The notes: a model not told the origin generated them from the sequence alone. Numbered from the stretch's first letter, positions 27,826-37,605 are shown. The stretch: DNA of 64,000 bases from Variovorax sp. HW608 (GCF_900090195.1 NZ_LT607803.1:744001-808000); one strand, 5' to 3'. Numbers and translations: made by a program.

Positions 27826-28739
27826 CCACCACCGCCACCATGAGCTCAGCGGCGCCGATCGTCGCCCCCTCCTTCTCCGTTACCCGCAGTGCGCTGCGCC
27901 AGCTGGGCCGCCAGCCGCGCGTTTGGGTGGGCGGAAGCATCCTGCTGGCCGTGCTGCTACTGGCGGTGTTCGCACCCTGGGTTGCCCCACACGATCCGCT
28001 CGAACAAGACCTGCTGCACATGCTGACGCCGCCGATGTGGGCGCCGGGCGGCGACGCCCTGTTCCCGCTCGGGACCGACGGCCTGGGCCGCTGCGTGCTG
28101 TCGCGCGCGATCTACGGTGCGCGCGTGGCGCTGACCGTGGCCATCGTCGCGGCGCTCGGCTCGATGCTGCTCGGCAGCGCGCTGGCGATGCTCGGCGGCT
28201 ACTTCGGCGGCCTCGTGGACCGCGCGATCAGCTACGTGGTCGACCTGTGGATGTCGTTCCCGCCGGTGGTGCTGTCGCTGATCCTGCTGGTCGGCCTCGG
28301 CACCGGCGTCGACAAGGTGATCCTCGCGGTGGTGCTGGTGGACTGGACGCGCTTTTGCCGCGTGATCCGCGCCGACGTGCTGGTGACCCGGCGCCGCGAC
28401 TACGTGCTGGCGGCACAGTTGCTGGGCTTCGGCCATCTGCGCACCATGCTGCGCGAAGTGCTGCCGGCGGTCGTGCCGTTGATGATCACGCTGTTCTCGA
28501 TCGAGATGGGGATCGCGATCGTGGTCGAGGCAACGCTGTCCTTCATCGGCCTCGCAGTGCCGGCGCAGGTCACGACCTGGGGCCAGATGCTGGCGGATGG
28601 CCGCGCCGACCTGCAAAGCGCGGCCTGGGTGATGCTGGTGCCGGTCGCCTGCATCATCTTCACGGTACTGGGCTGCAACCTCTTCGGCGACGGCATCCGC
28701 GTCGCCCTGGACCCGCGGCTGCGCCTTCGGAGCGAATGA
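27822..28739 (+). CDS. ABC importer permease, DppC type
   Basis: A 305-residue permease. The ATG at 27822 overlaps the stop of the DppB-type gene. It shows an N-terminal helix (ILLAVLLLAVFAPWVAPHDP), the LGTDGLGRCVLSRAIYGARVAL motif and the coupling segment LAAQLLGFGHLRTMLREVLPA, all typical of DppC/OppC. It pairs with the preceding gene to form the channel. Confidence 0.94.
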   Translation: MTTTATMSSAAPIVAPSFSVTRSALRQLGRQPRVWVGGSILLAVLLLAVFAPWVAPHDPLEQDLLHMLTPPMWAPGGDALFPLGTDGLGRCVLSRAIYGARVALTVAIVAALGSMLLGSALAMLGGYFGGLVDRAISYVVDLWMSFPPVVLSLILLVGLGTGVDKVILAVVLVDWTRFCRVIRADVLVTRRRDYVLAAQLLGFGHLRTMLREVLPAVVPLMITLFSIEMGIAIVVEATLSFIGLAVPAQVTTWGQMLADGRADLQSAAWVMLVPVACIIFTVLGCNLFGDGIRVALDPRLRLRSE

Positions 28740-28740
28740 C

Positions 28741-30597
28741 ATGCTGGACATCACCAATGTCACATTGACGGCCCGCCTCGCGGGCATCAAGGTCGAGCTG
28801 CTGCGCGACATCTCGCTCAAGCTGGAACGCGGCAAGGTGCTCGGACTGGTCGGCGAATCGGGCGCCGGCAAGAGCATGATCGGCCGCGTGATCGCAGGCC
28901 ACGTTCCCGCCGGCTTCGAAGTCAGCAACGGGCGCATCGTGTTCGATGGCATCGATCTGTCGACGATGGACGCCGCGGCGCGGCGCCGGCTGCTGGGGCG
29001 GCGCATCGCCTTCGTGCCGCAGGAGCCGCTCACCGCGTTGAACCCGGTGCTCACGATCGCGCAGACCTTCGACGAGCACCTCGCGCATCTCGACGTGCCC
29101 GCCGGCGAGCGCCGAAGCCTGATGCTGGAGCAATTGGCGGCGGTCCATCTGCCCGAGCCGGCCGAGCTGGCCGACCGCTTTCCGCACCAGCTCTCGGGCG
29201 GCCAGTGCCAGCGCGTGCTGATCGCGATGGCCTTCGTCGCCAACCCGGCGCTGATCGTGGCCGACGAGCCGACCACCGCGCTCGACGTCGTCAGCCAGGC
29301 GACCGTGCTGCAGTTGCTCGCGGAGCAAAGGCGCATTCACCAGACCGCGATGCTGCTGATCACGCACGACCTGCGCCTGGCGGCCCACGTGTGCGACGAG
29401 ATTGCCGTGTTCTACGCCGGCGAGCAGGTCGAGTGCGGCCCCGCGCGCGAGGTGCTCGGCCGCGCGCGCCATCACTACACCTGGGCGCTGGACCACGCCA
29501 CGCCCGATGTGCACGGACCACAGCGCCGGCTGCCGGTCCTGAGCGGCCAGATGCCGGGCGTCGCCGCGCTGGGCGCCATTGCGGGCTGCCGATTCGCGGG
29601 ACGTTGCCCGCAGCAGCAGGCCGCCTGCACCGAGCAGCCGCCCGCGCTCGTCGAACGGACCGCCGGACACTGGGTGCGTTGCATCGCGCCGCGGGAACCC
29701 GCCCATGAGCACGCGCTTGCGGCGCAGCCCTCAGGCGAGACCTGGAAAGCGCCGGCCGGCGATGCAAGCGCGCCGCCTTTGGTGGAACTGCAGGAGGCGA
29801 CGCTGCGCTACACGGCGCGCCGCGGGCTGCTGGGCCTTCGCAAGGTGCACAACGTGGCGGTCAACCGGCTCTCGCTCAAGGTCCGGCCCGGCGAGTTCAT
29901 CGGCATCGTCGGAGAAAGCGGCAGCGGCAAGAGTTCGGTGGCGCGGCTCATCATCGGCGCCGAACGACTCACCAGCGGTCGGCTGCTGGTCGAAGGCCAG
30001 GAACGGTCCGACCGGCACACCATGCGGCTCACGCGCGAACACGTGCAGATGATCTTCCAGGACCCGCACTCGGCTCTGAATCCGCGCCGCTCGGTGTTCC
30101 GGCTCCTGACGCAGGCCTATGAATCCGAGCAGATGGCGGCCAGGCTCGGGCGCGAGCCGCGCGAGCCGCGTGCGTGCCAGCTGCAGGGCGATGTCGGCTT
30201 GCCGCAGGACGCGCTGGCGCGTTTTCCAAGTCAGCTGTCGGGCGGTCAGAAGCAGCGCGTGAACATCGGCCGTGCCTTGTGCGTCATGCCCAAGCTGGTG
30301 GTCGCCGACGAGATCGTGTCCGGGCTCGACGTCTCGGTCCAGGCCCAGGTACTGAACCTGCTGATCGAACTGGGGCGGCGTGACGGCATTGCGCTGGTGC
30401 TGATCTCGCACGACCTCTCGGTCGTTCGCTACCTTTGCTCGCGCGTGGTGGTGATGCAAAGCGGCAACGTGCTCGAGGAAGGCGACACCGAAATGGTGTT
30501 CGCCAACCCCCGGCATCCCTACACACGCCGGCTCCTGGCTTCCGTGCCGCCCGCAGATGCGTCCGCCGTCTGGCCGCCTGCGCTTGTCGCACAATGA
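28741..30597 (+). CDS. ABC importer ATPase, DppD-DppF fusion
   Basis: A 618-residue protein with two complete nucleotide-binding domains. The first has Walker A GESGAGKS (about 38-45) and signature LSGGQCQR, and ends with the OppD/DppD C-terminal Cys-rich motif CRFAGRCP. The second (from about 340) has Walker A GESGSGKS and signature LSGGQKQR. The fusion gives a single ATPase polypeptide for the importer of 25185-28739. It starts 1 bp after the permease stop. Confidence 0.94.
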   Translation: MLDITNVTLTARLAGIKVELLRDISLKLERGKVLGLVGESGAGKSMIGRVIAGHVPAGFEVSNGRIVFDGIDLSTMDAAARRRLLGRRIAFVPQEPLTALNPVLTIAQTFDEHLAHLDVPAGERRSLMLEQLAAVHLPEPAELADRFPHQLSGGQCQRVLIAMAFVANPALIVADEPTTALDVVSQATVLQLLAEQRRIHQTAMLLITHDLRLAAHVCDEIAVFYAGEQVECGPAREVLGRARHHYTWALDHATPDVHGPQRRLPVLSGQMPGVAALGAIAGCRFAGRCPQQQAACTEQPPALVERTAGHWVRCIAPREPAHEHALAAQPSGETWKAPAGDASAPPLVELQEATLRYTARRGLLGLRKVHNVAVNRLSLKVRPGEFIGIVGESGSGKSSVARLIIGAERLTSGRLLVEGQERSDRHTMRLTREHVQMIFQDPHSALNPRRSVFRLLTQAYESEQMAARLGREPREPRACQLQGDVGLPQDALARFPSQLSGGQKQRVNIGRALCVMPKLVVADEIVSGLDVSVQAQVLNLLIELGRRDGIALVLISHDLSVVRYLCSRVVVMQSGNVLEEGDTEMVFANPRHPYTRRLLASVPPADASAVWPPALVAQ

Positions 30598-30607
30598 GCG
30601 CCTGGCG

Positions 30608-31129
30608 ATGGGCCCCTCACTCACATTCCTCTACTTTGCATACGGCTCGAACATGAGTTCGAGGCGGCTATGCGCCGACAATCGCGCCCCTTCGGCGCTT
30701 GCAGTGGGGCCGGGCTGCCTGGTAGGCCATCGCCTTGTCTTCGACAAGATCGGCATGGATGGATCGGCCAAGGCGGACTGCCACTACACCGGTGATACGG
30801 CCGACATCGTCGAGGGAGGCCTTTTTCGAATCGCCGAGGACGATGCCCACGCGCTCGACAAGGCAGAGGGTGCAACGGATGCCAAGCCAGGCTATCGACG
30901 CATCGAAGTGGCTGTATCGACCGGATCGGGCGTGGTCACTGCGCGCACCTACCTTGCGATCGAGAAGAGTGCCGTGCTGCTTCCCTACACCTGGTACTTG
31001 AATCACGTCCTGGTCGGGGCCAGAGAATTCGCGCTCTCCGCGGCCTACATCGCTCGAATCGAGCAGCAGAAGACCATCGCGGATCCGGATTCGACGCGGA
31101 CGGTGCGGGAGATCGGGATCTACGCTTAG
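30608..31129 (+). CDS. gamma-glutamylcyclotransferase-like (GGCT fold) protein
   Basis: A 173-residue protein with the GGCT signature YFAYGSNM at the N-terminus, the substrate-loop GLFRI, and a Glu in LDKAEGA at the position of the catalytic acid. Family members release 5-oxoproline from gamma-glutamyl peptides or amines, or are related cyclotransferases. The ATG at 30608 places the FAYGSN motif at the usual distance from the start. It lies 10 bp after the ABC ATPase stop, so it may be co-transcribed. The ABC importer might then bring in a gamma-glutamyl compound; that is speculative. Confidence 0.88.
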   Translation: MGPSLTFLYFAYGSNMSSRRLCADNRAPSALAVGPGCLVGHRLVFDKIGMDGSAKADCHYTGDTADIVEGGLFRIAEDDAHALDKAEGATDAKPGYRRIEVAVSTGSGVVTARTYLAIEKSAVLLPYTWYLNHVLVGAREFALSAAYIARIEQQKTIADPDSTRTVREIGIYA

Positions 31130-31146
31130 CCGCTTCGAGCTGCGGC

Positions 31147-33993
31147 TCAGGGCATCGCCGTTGCCATCACACTGTCGGCGACCCTGAGCACCGGCTCCGC
31201 GCAGTCGGCCGCGATCGCGTTGCGCGCAGCGTCGCGCAGTTGCAGGGCTGCCTGCCAGTCGTGCCCCTGCGGCCTCAGCGCCTCGTGGATGACAAGGCCT
31301 ATCGCCTCGCGGCGCGGCCACCACGAACCTTCCCGCAGCACGTTGCGCGTACCGCGCAGGCTCACCGGCAGCAGCGGCAGACCGCTCTCGGCGCTCACCA
31401 TGAAGGCGCCCATGTGAAAGGGCATCAGCCCGGGCTCGCGCCTGAGCGTGCCCTCGGGAAAGAACACCAGCGTTTCGCCGCCGCGGGCCGCTTGCACCAG
31501 CGCCCGCGTGTCCTCCACCCCGCGGCGCGGATCGCCGCGCGCCACGAAGCGGGTGCCGACGCGCCCGAGCAGCCAGCGCAGCGCCGCATGCCGGGTGAGT
31601 TCCTGCTTGGCCACGAAGCGCGCCGAAGCAGGCAGCAGCGCAGTCAGCACCAGCCAGTCCAGGTAGCTCGCATGGTTGGCGACCACCACCGTGGGACCGC
31701 CAGGCAGGCGCGAGCCGCCTTCGACGCTGAGCGGTAGACCCGAGGCGTGCAGCATGCCGCGGGCGATGGCACGCGCCGCGCGCTTGCGCCAGGACAGCGA
31801 CGGCAGCGCCGCCGTGGCCACGCCGCCGAGCGCGCCCAGGCCGAACAGCGTCCACCACCAGGCGGCCAGCAGGGCCCGCGCAACTCGCCCCAACGGCGCG
31901 CGCAGGCGCCGCGCCGCAGCGCTCAGCGAGAGCCGCGCAAGCTGGATTGCGACCGGGCGCGTCGATGCATCGAGCAGACCGCCCTCGTACAGCTCGCGGC
32001 AGGCCGCTCGCCGGATCTTGCCGCTGGAGGTCTTGGGCACCACATGCGCACGCGACAGCACGATGTCGTCGGCCGCAACGCCGAGCAGGGCGATCGCCAA
32101 CCCGCCGATGCGCTCGCGCAGCGCCGCCTTGCGCTCGGGCTCGGTCTCGCGCGTCTCGGCCAGCACGACCACGCGCTCGGAAGCGCTGACCGGATCCGCC
32201 GCCGCGAACACCGCGACGCAGCCGCGCCGCACGCCCGGCAACGCACCGATGGCCTCTTCCAGCTCATAGGGATGGAGGTTGTCGCCGCCGCGGATGATCA
32301 GGTCCTTGGCACGGCTGGTGAGATGGATCTCACCCTGGGCCACGTAGCCGACATCGCCGGTGTCCAGCCAGGAGCCGTCGAACAGAAGCCGGGTCGCCTC
32401 GGGGTTGCGGAAATAGCCGCTGGTGGCCGAAGGGCCGCGAAACTGGATGCGCCCCTCGGTGCGCTCCGGCACTTCTGCGCCGGCCTCGTCGATGACGCGG
32501 ATCTCGTGCCCCGGCAGCGGCAGCCCGCAGGCCACCACATGCATCGCCTGCGGTGCGTCGCCGGGCACCGGCTCGGCACGGCCGGCGCGGTGCAGGCGGT
32601 GCCGGTCGATGCAATCGATTCGCGGCGCTTCCCGCAGCGGGCGAAACGCCAGGCCCAACGCGTTTTCCGCCAGGCCGTAGACCGGCATCATCGCGCGCGC
32701 GTCGAAGCCGCAGGCGGCGAAGCGGCCGGTGAAGCGCCGCAGCGTCTCAGCATGAACCGGCTCGGCGCCGTTGATGGCGACGCGCCAGCGAGAGAGGTCC
32801 AGTCCGTGCAACTCGTCGTCCGGCACCTTGGTGGCGAGGATCTCGTAGGCGAAATTCGGCGCGGCCGAAAGCGTGCCCCCGTGCTCGTGCAGCGCCCGCA
32901 GCCAGCGCGAGGGCCGGGCCAGGAAGTCCTGCGGCGCCATCGCGACCAGCGGGATGCCGTGGTAGAGGCTGCCCATCCAGGCCCCGATCAGGCCCATGTC
33001 GTGGTACAGCGGCAGCCAGCTCACGAACACGTCCTGCGCGTCGACCTCCAGCACCCTTCCGATTGCGCGGATATTGGCCAGCAGGTTGGCATGGGTGAGC
33101 ACCACGCCCTTGGGCTGCCCGGTGCTGCCCGAGGTGTACTGCAGCAGCGCGATGTCGCTCGGCCCGCGCGGGGCCGGCCGCGGCGTGCCGGCCTCGGCGG
33201 CCAGCCGCTCCACCGCCAGCACGCGGCGCACCCCGGGCGCCGCCAGGCGCAGCATGCCGGCGGCCAGCCGTGTGCGCTCGTCGCCGATGAGCAGCACGGC
33301 TTGCGCGTTGTCCAGGATGCGGGCCTGGCGCCGCAGATGGTCCTCGATGCCCGAGGCGCGAAACGGCGGGTAGATCGGCACCGGCACACCGCCCGCGACC
33401 AGGATGCCGGCGAAGGTCTCGAAAAACGCCAGGCCGGTCGGCAGCATCAGCGCAACGCTCTGCCCCGGCCGCAGGCCCTCGGCCTGCAGCGCGGCGGCGA
33501 CCATGCCGGCGCGCTGCAGCAGCTCGGCATGCGTGCGCACGGCCGGCGCGCCGCCGCCGAGCAGCGTGACCTGCGGGCGCTCGGGGTCGCTACGGGCATG
33601 CGCCTCGAGCACCTCCATCAGGGTCTGGGCATGGGCCGCGAGGCGACCCACGCCCGCATGCGGAGCGGGCGCGCGCGGTGGCGGCGTGGTCAGCGCGGCG
33701 CCCTCGCGCGGCGTGGCGGCCGCCAGCGCCCGCCACAGGTCGCGCGGCGTGCGTGCCTGCTGCACCTCGTGTTCCGGCATGCGCACGCCGTAGGCCTGCT
33801 CCAGGCGCAGCATCAGCTCCATCCGCGCCAGGCTGTCGATGCCGAGCGTGCGCTCCAGGTCGTCGTCGAGCTCGGCCGGCACGGTCGCTCCTCCGGCGCG
33901 CAACTCGCCGAGCATCTGGCCGATCAGATCCAGCAGGCCCTGCGGCCCGCTCGACAATTGCTGCACTGCGACCGGGCGTTCCATCCCGGTCAC
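31147..33993 (-). CDS. acyl carrier protein - acyl-AMP ligase - acyltransferase fusion
   Basis: A large multidomain protein of 948 residues. It has an N-terminal carrier domain (phosphopantetheine Ser in LGIDSLARMEL, about residue 54) and an AMP-binding ligase resembling fatty-acyl-AMP ligases (YTSGSTGQPKG near 286-296, WLPLYHDMGLIG, SWLDTGDVGY, KTSSGKI). A transmembrane stretch (AWWWTLFGLGALGGVATAA) is followed by a PlsC-type 1-acylglycerolphosphate acyltransferase (NHASYLDW and FFPEGTL). The design suggests that a fatty acid is activated, loaded on the carrier and transferred to a lipid acceptor. The start may be the GTG at 33993, which has AAGGTGG 7 nt upstream, or the ATG at 33984. Confidence 0.9.
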   Translation of the reverse strand: MTGMERPVAVQQLSSGPQGLLDLIGQMLGELRAGGATVPAELDDDLERTLGIDSLARMELMLRLEQAYGVRMPEHEVQQARTPRDLWRALAAATPREGAALTTPPPRAPAPHAGVGRLAAHAQTLMEVLEAHARSDPERPQVTLLGGGAPAVRTHAELLQRAGMVAAALQAEGLRPGQSVALMLPTGLAFFETFAGILVAGGVPVPIYPPFRASGIEDHLRRQARILDNAQAVLLIGDERTRLAAGMLRLAAPGVRRVLAVERLAAEAGTPRPAPRGPSDIALLQYTSGSTGQPKGVVLTHANLLANIRAIGRVLEVDAQDVFVSWLPLYHDMGLIGAWMGSLYHGIPLVAMAPQDFLARPSRWLRALHEHGGTLSAAPNFAYEILATKVPDDELHGLDLSRWRVAINGAEPVHAETLRRFTGRFAACGFDARAMMPVYGLAENALGLAFRPLREAPRIDCIDRHRLHRAGRAEPVPGDAPQAMHVVACGLPLPGHEIRVIDEAGAEVPERTEGRIQFRGPSATSGYFRNPEATRLLFDGSWLDTGDVGYVAQGEIHLTSRAKDLIIRGGDNLHPYELEEAIGALPGVRRGCVAVFAAADPVSASERVVVLAETRETEPERKAALRERIGGLAIALLGVAADDIVLSRAHVVPKTSSGKIRRAACRELYEGGLLDASTRPVAIQLARLSLSAAARRLRAPLGRVARALLAAWWWTLFGLGALGGVATAALPSLSWRKRAARAIARGMLHASGLPLSVEGGSRLPGGPTVVVANHASYLDWLVLTALLPASARFVAKQELTRHAALRWLLGRVGTRFVARGDPRRGVEDTRALVQAARGGETLVFFPEGTLRREPGLMPFHMGAFMVSAESGLPLLPVSLRGTRNVLREGSWWPRREAIGLVIHEALRPQGHDWQAALQLRDAARNAIAADCAEPVLRVADSVMATAMP

Positions 33994-34060
33994 TGTAGGA
34001 CCACCTTGCAGCGGGTGCTTGACGGAACGCAAGGGCGAACGCGATCAAGAGGGGCACACC

Positions 34061-34696
34061 ATGTCAGAACCCATTTCGATGCTCATCGGTCCCGAGCGCC
34101 TCGAAAGCGAGCTTTGCTTGCCGAAGCCGCTACGCGGCATCATCGTGTTCGCGCACGGCAGCGGCAGCAGCAGGTTGAGTCGCCGCAACCTTCAGGTGGC
34201 GCGAGCGCTCCAGGCCTGCGGATTCGGCACGCTGCTGTTCGACCTTCTCACACCCGAGGAGGCCGAGATCCGGGCCAACGTGTTCGACATTCCCCTGCTG
34301 TCGCAGCGCGTGCTGCTGGCGCTGGACGCACTGGCTGCGACTGCGGCCGCACGGCAGCCCGTCGGGCTGTTCGGGGCGAGCACCGGGGCCGCCGCGGCGC
34401 TGGTTGCCGCGGCCCATCGGCCGGAGGCGGTGCAAGCCGTCGTCTCCCGCGGGGGACGTCCGGACCTCGCCATGGATGAGCTCGGCATGCTCCGTGCGGC
34501 GACCCTCCTGATCGTGGGCGGCGCGGACCGCGAGGTCCTCGCGATGAACCAGACGGCGCTGCGGGCGCTGAACTGCGTGAAGCGCCTGGAAGTCGTTCCG
34601 CGCGCCACCCATCTTTTCGAAGAGGCCGGCGCGCTGGAAACGGTGGCCCGCCTGGCGTGCGCGTGGTTCCTGGAACATCTTCGGCCCGGCGAGTGA
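34061..34696 (+). CDS. alpha/beta hydrolase, dienelactone-hydrolase-like
   Basis: A 211-residue single-domain hydrolase. The nucleophile motif is GASTG (Ser), the acid is Asp in GGADREVL, and the His is in ATHLFEE. An oxyanion-type HGSGSS motif lies near residue 32. The ATG at 34061 has an AAGAGGGG ribosome site. It is divergent from the ACP-ligase-acyltransferase gene, with only about 70 bp between them. It resembles small phosphoribosyltransferase-associated or DLH-like hydrolases; the substrate is unknown. Confidence 0.86.
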   Translation: MSEPISMLIGPERLESELCLPKPLRGIIVFAHGSGSSRLSRRNLQVARALQACGFGTLLFDLLTPEEAEIRANVFDIPLLSQRVLLALDALAATAAARQPVGLFGASTGAAAALVAAAHRPEAVQAVVSRGGRPDLAMDELGMLRAATLLIVGGADREVLAMNQTALRALNCVKRLEVVPRATHLFEEAGALETVARLACAWFLEHLRPGE

Positions 34697-34715
34697 AGCA
34701 TGCGTCGCGCCCTCG

Positions 34716-36077
<1,362 letters not shown>

Positions 36078-36098
36078 GGACTTCTCCGGGCAAGAACG

Positions 36099-36126
36099 AA
36101 AAAACCCAGCTGCCAGAGCTGGGTTT
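36099..36126 (-). terminator. attenuator terminator before hom
   Basis: On the minus strand there is a perfect 10-bp stem (36126-36117 paired with 36111-36102; core AACCCAGCT / AGCTGGGTT) with a 5-nt loop, running into six U residues (36104-36099). It ends only 22 bp before the hom ATG, so it must be bypassed for hom to be transcribed from the leader promoter. Together with the leader peptide it forms an attenuator. Confidence 0.9.
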
Positions 36127-36153
36127 CATTCATTCGGGGAGAAGAGAGATCAC

Positions 36154-36195
36154 CAGGTGGCTGCCGGAACGGCCACCTGCGCGTGCTCAGGTGGC
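36154..36195 (-). promoter_or_regulatory. mutually exclusive hairpins of the hom leader
   Basis: Three 8-base blocks alternate on the minus strand: GCCACCTG (36195-36188), CAGGTGGC (36179-36172) and GCCACCTG (36161-36154). The middle block can pair perfectly with either neighbour, so only one hairpin can form at a time. The first block contains the last codons of the leader peptide. This is the layout of ribosome-controlled switching, although the link to the terminator arm is not obvious by eye. Confidence 0.7.
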
Positions 36196-36318
36196 CGCGG
36201 TGGTAATGGTGGTAATCATTCGTGCATCCAGTGCCTGCACAGCCCGCGCGAAGGCGGACGGCATCATGCGGCCCGTGGGGGCGACGCTGATGGCGGTCTG
36301 GAATGGATGGCACGACAT
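36187..36318 (-). CDS. threonine/isoleucine-rich leader peptide of hom
   Basis: A short frame whose last ten codons (36219-36187) read MITTITTAAT and stop: five ACC threonine codons and two ATT isoleucine codons in nine, like enterobacterial ThrL. The same frame is open back to an ATG at 36318 (43 residues). Internal ATGs at 36267, 36264 and 36219 give 26, 25 or 10 residues. None has a strong ribosome site, so the true start is open. Translation past the Thr/Ile codons would sense charged tRNA-Thr and tRNA-Ile and control termination ahead of hom. Confidence 0.72.
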   Translation of the reverse strand: MSCHPFQTAISVAPTGRMMPSAFARAVQALDARMITTITTAAT

Positions 36319-36357
36319 GGGGCCGCAGTGTACAGGAGTGCGCTGCTCGCGAATCCG

Positions 36358-37377
36358 TCACGTGCTGTCCCGGGCGACGATCTCGAAGCCGAGGTCGATG
36401 CATTGCGCTTCCGGCGCTTCGCCCGCAAGCCGCGTCAGCAGCATCTGGCCCGCGCGCTCGCCCATCTCGGCGCGGCGGATTCGTATCGTGGACAACTGCG
36501 GTGTCGCGGCGCGCGCCACCGGCTGGTCGCCGAAGCCGAGGACTGCGAGCTTCCTCGGCACCGGACAGCGCACGCGGTGGCATTCGAAGAGCACCGCGGC
36601 CGCGAGCAGGTCGTTGTTGCAGAACACGCCGTCCAGATCGGGTTGGCGCGCAACGAGCTGCTGGAGCCGCGCGCCGGCTTGATCCATCTGCGCGGGCGGA
36701 CGGATCAGCTCGGCAGCGACCGTGCGCACGCCCAGCTTCGCCGCCTCGGCCTTGAAGCCGTCGAGCCGGCGGCGTGACCGGTCTTCCTCGGCACCGATGA
36801 AGCCGAGCGAGCGGCACCCGCGCTCGATCAGATGGCGCGCCGCGAGCCGGCCGGCGTCGCGGTTGGAGAAGCCCACCACCATGTCGACGAGCGCCGCGCC
36901 GTTGTCGGGCAGGTCCCAGGTCTGCACCACCGGCAAGCCGGCGCGCTTCAGGCGCACGATCAGCGCCGGGCTCTGGTTGCAGCCGGTCAGCACCAGCCCG
37001 TCCACCCGGCGGCCGAGGAAGGCATCGACCAGCGCCGCCTCCTCCGCGCCGCGGTAGGCGCTCTGGCCCAGCAGCAGCTGGTGGCCGGACTCGGCGAGCG
37101 TCTGGGTCAGCGCCTCGATGGTTTCCGAGAAGACGGGATTGGAGATCGTCGGCACCACCGCCGCCACGATGCGCGAGCGGCTGGAAGCGAGGCTTCCGGC
37201 CGTCAGGTTGGGCACGTAGCCGAGCCGTTCGATGGCTGCCCGCACCACCGCGAGCGTTTCGGGCGCCAGCTTGTCGGGTGCATTGACCGCGCGGGACACC
37301 GTGACCAGCGAGACCCCGGCAGCCTGCGCCACATCGCTCATGCGCGCGCGGGAGATGGAGCCGGTGGCGTTCGTCAT
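36358..37377 (-). CDS. LacI-family transcriptional regulator
   Basis: A 339-residue repressor. The N-terminal HTH and hinge (about 12-65) contain MSDVAQAAGVSLVTVSRAVN and PNLTAGSLASSRS. The periplasmic-binding-like core follows (VVPTISNPVFSE, VFCNNDLLAAAVLF, LGFGDQPVA). It resembles gluconate-operon repressors. It is divergent from the Bug-protein gene of the hexuronate/hexarate cluster. Two matching operator palindromes lie in the shared intergenic region, so it should repress both itself and the cluster. An imported sugar acid or lactone is the likely inducer. Confidence 0.94.
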   Translation of the reverse strand: MTNATGSISRARMSDVAQAAGVSLVTVSRAVNAPDKLAPETLAVVRAAIERLGYVPNLTAGSLASSRSRIVAAVVPTISNPVFSETIEALTQTLAESGHQLLLGQSAYRGAEEAALVDAFLGRRVDGLVLTGCNQSPALIVRLKRAGLPVVQTWDLPDNGAALVDMVVGFSNRDAGRLAARHLIERGCRSLGFIGAEEDRSRRRLDGFKAEAAKLGVRTVAAELIRPPAQMDQAGARLQQLVARQPDLDGVFCNNDLLAAAVLFECHRVRCPVPRKLAVLGFGDQPVARAATPQLSTIRIRRAEMGERAGQMLLTRLAGEAPEAQCIDLGFEIVARDST

Positions 37378-37423
37378 GCTGGCCTCGACTATAGCCCGCG
37401 GTCCGGCCGTTGATGGGCCGAGA

Positions 37424-37437
37424 TGAAAGCGTTTTCA
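37424..37437. promoter_or_regulatory. LacI-type operator 1
   Basis: The palindrome TGAAAGCGTTTTCA has a central CG and TGAAA/TTTCA half-sites, typical of LacI-family operators. It lies 47 bp upstream of the regulator start. Confidence 0.8.
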
Positions 37438-37560
37438 CTCCCGGCGCCCTGCCCTCCGTGAAAACCCTTGCGCCACGCCGAGGCCAATTCCCACTGGCCG
37501 GGACGCGGCGCCCCGGCGCGCTCCCGAGCTCCGTGCCGGCCGCCGATTCAGCGCTCAAAA

Positions 37561-37574
37561 TGAAAGCGATTTCA
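37561..37574. promoter_or_regulatory. LacI-type operator 2
   Basis: The palindrome TGAAAGCGATTTCA, extendable to 16 bp (ATGAAAGCGATTTCAT), lies 31 bp before the Bug-protein ATG. Its centre is 137 bp from that of operator 1, close to 13 helical turns, so looping between the two is geometrically favourable. Confidence 0.8.
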
Positions 37575-37605
37575 TCACGCACTCATTCGAACAGGAGACT
37601 TCACC

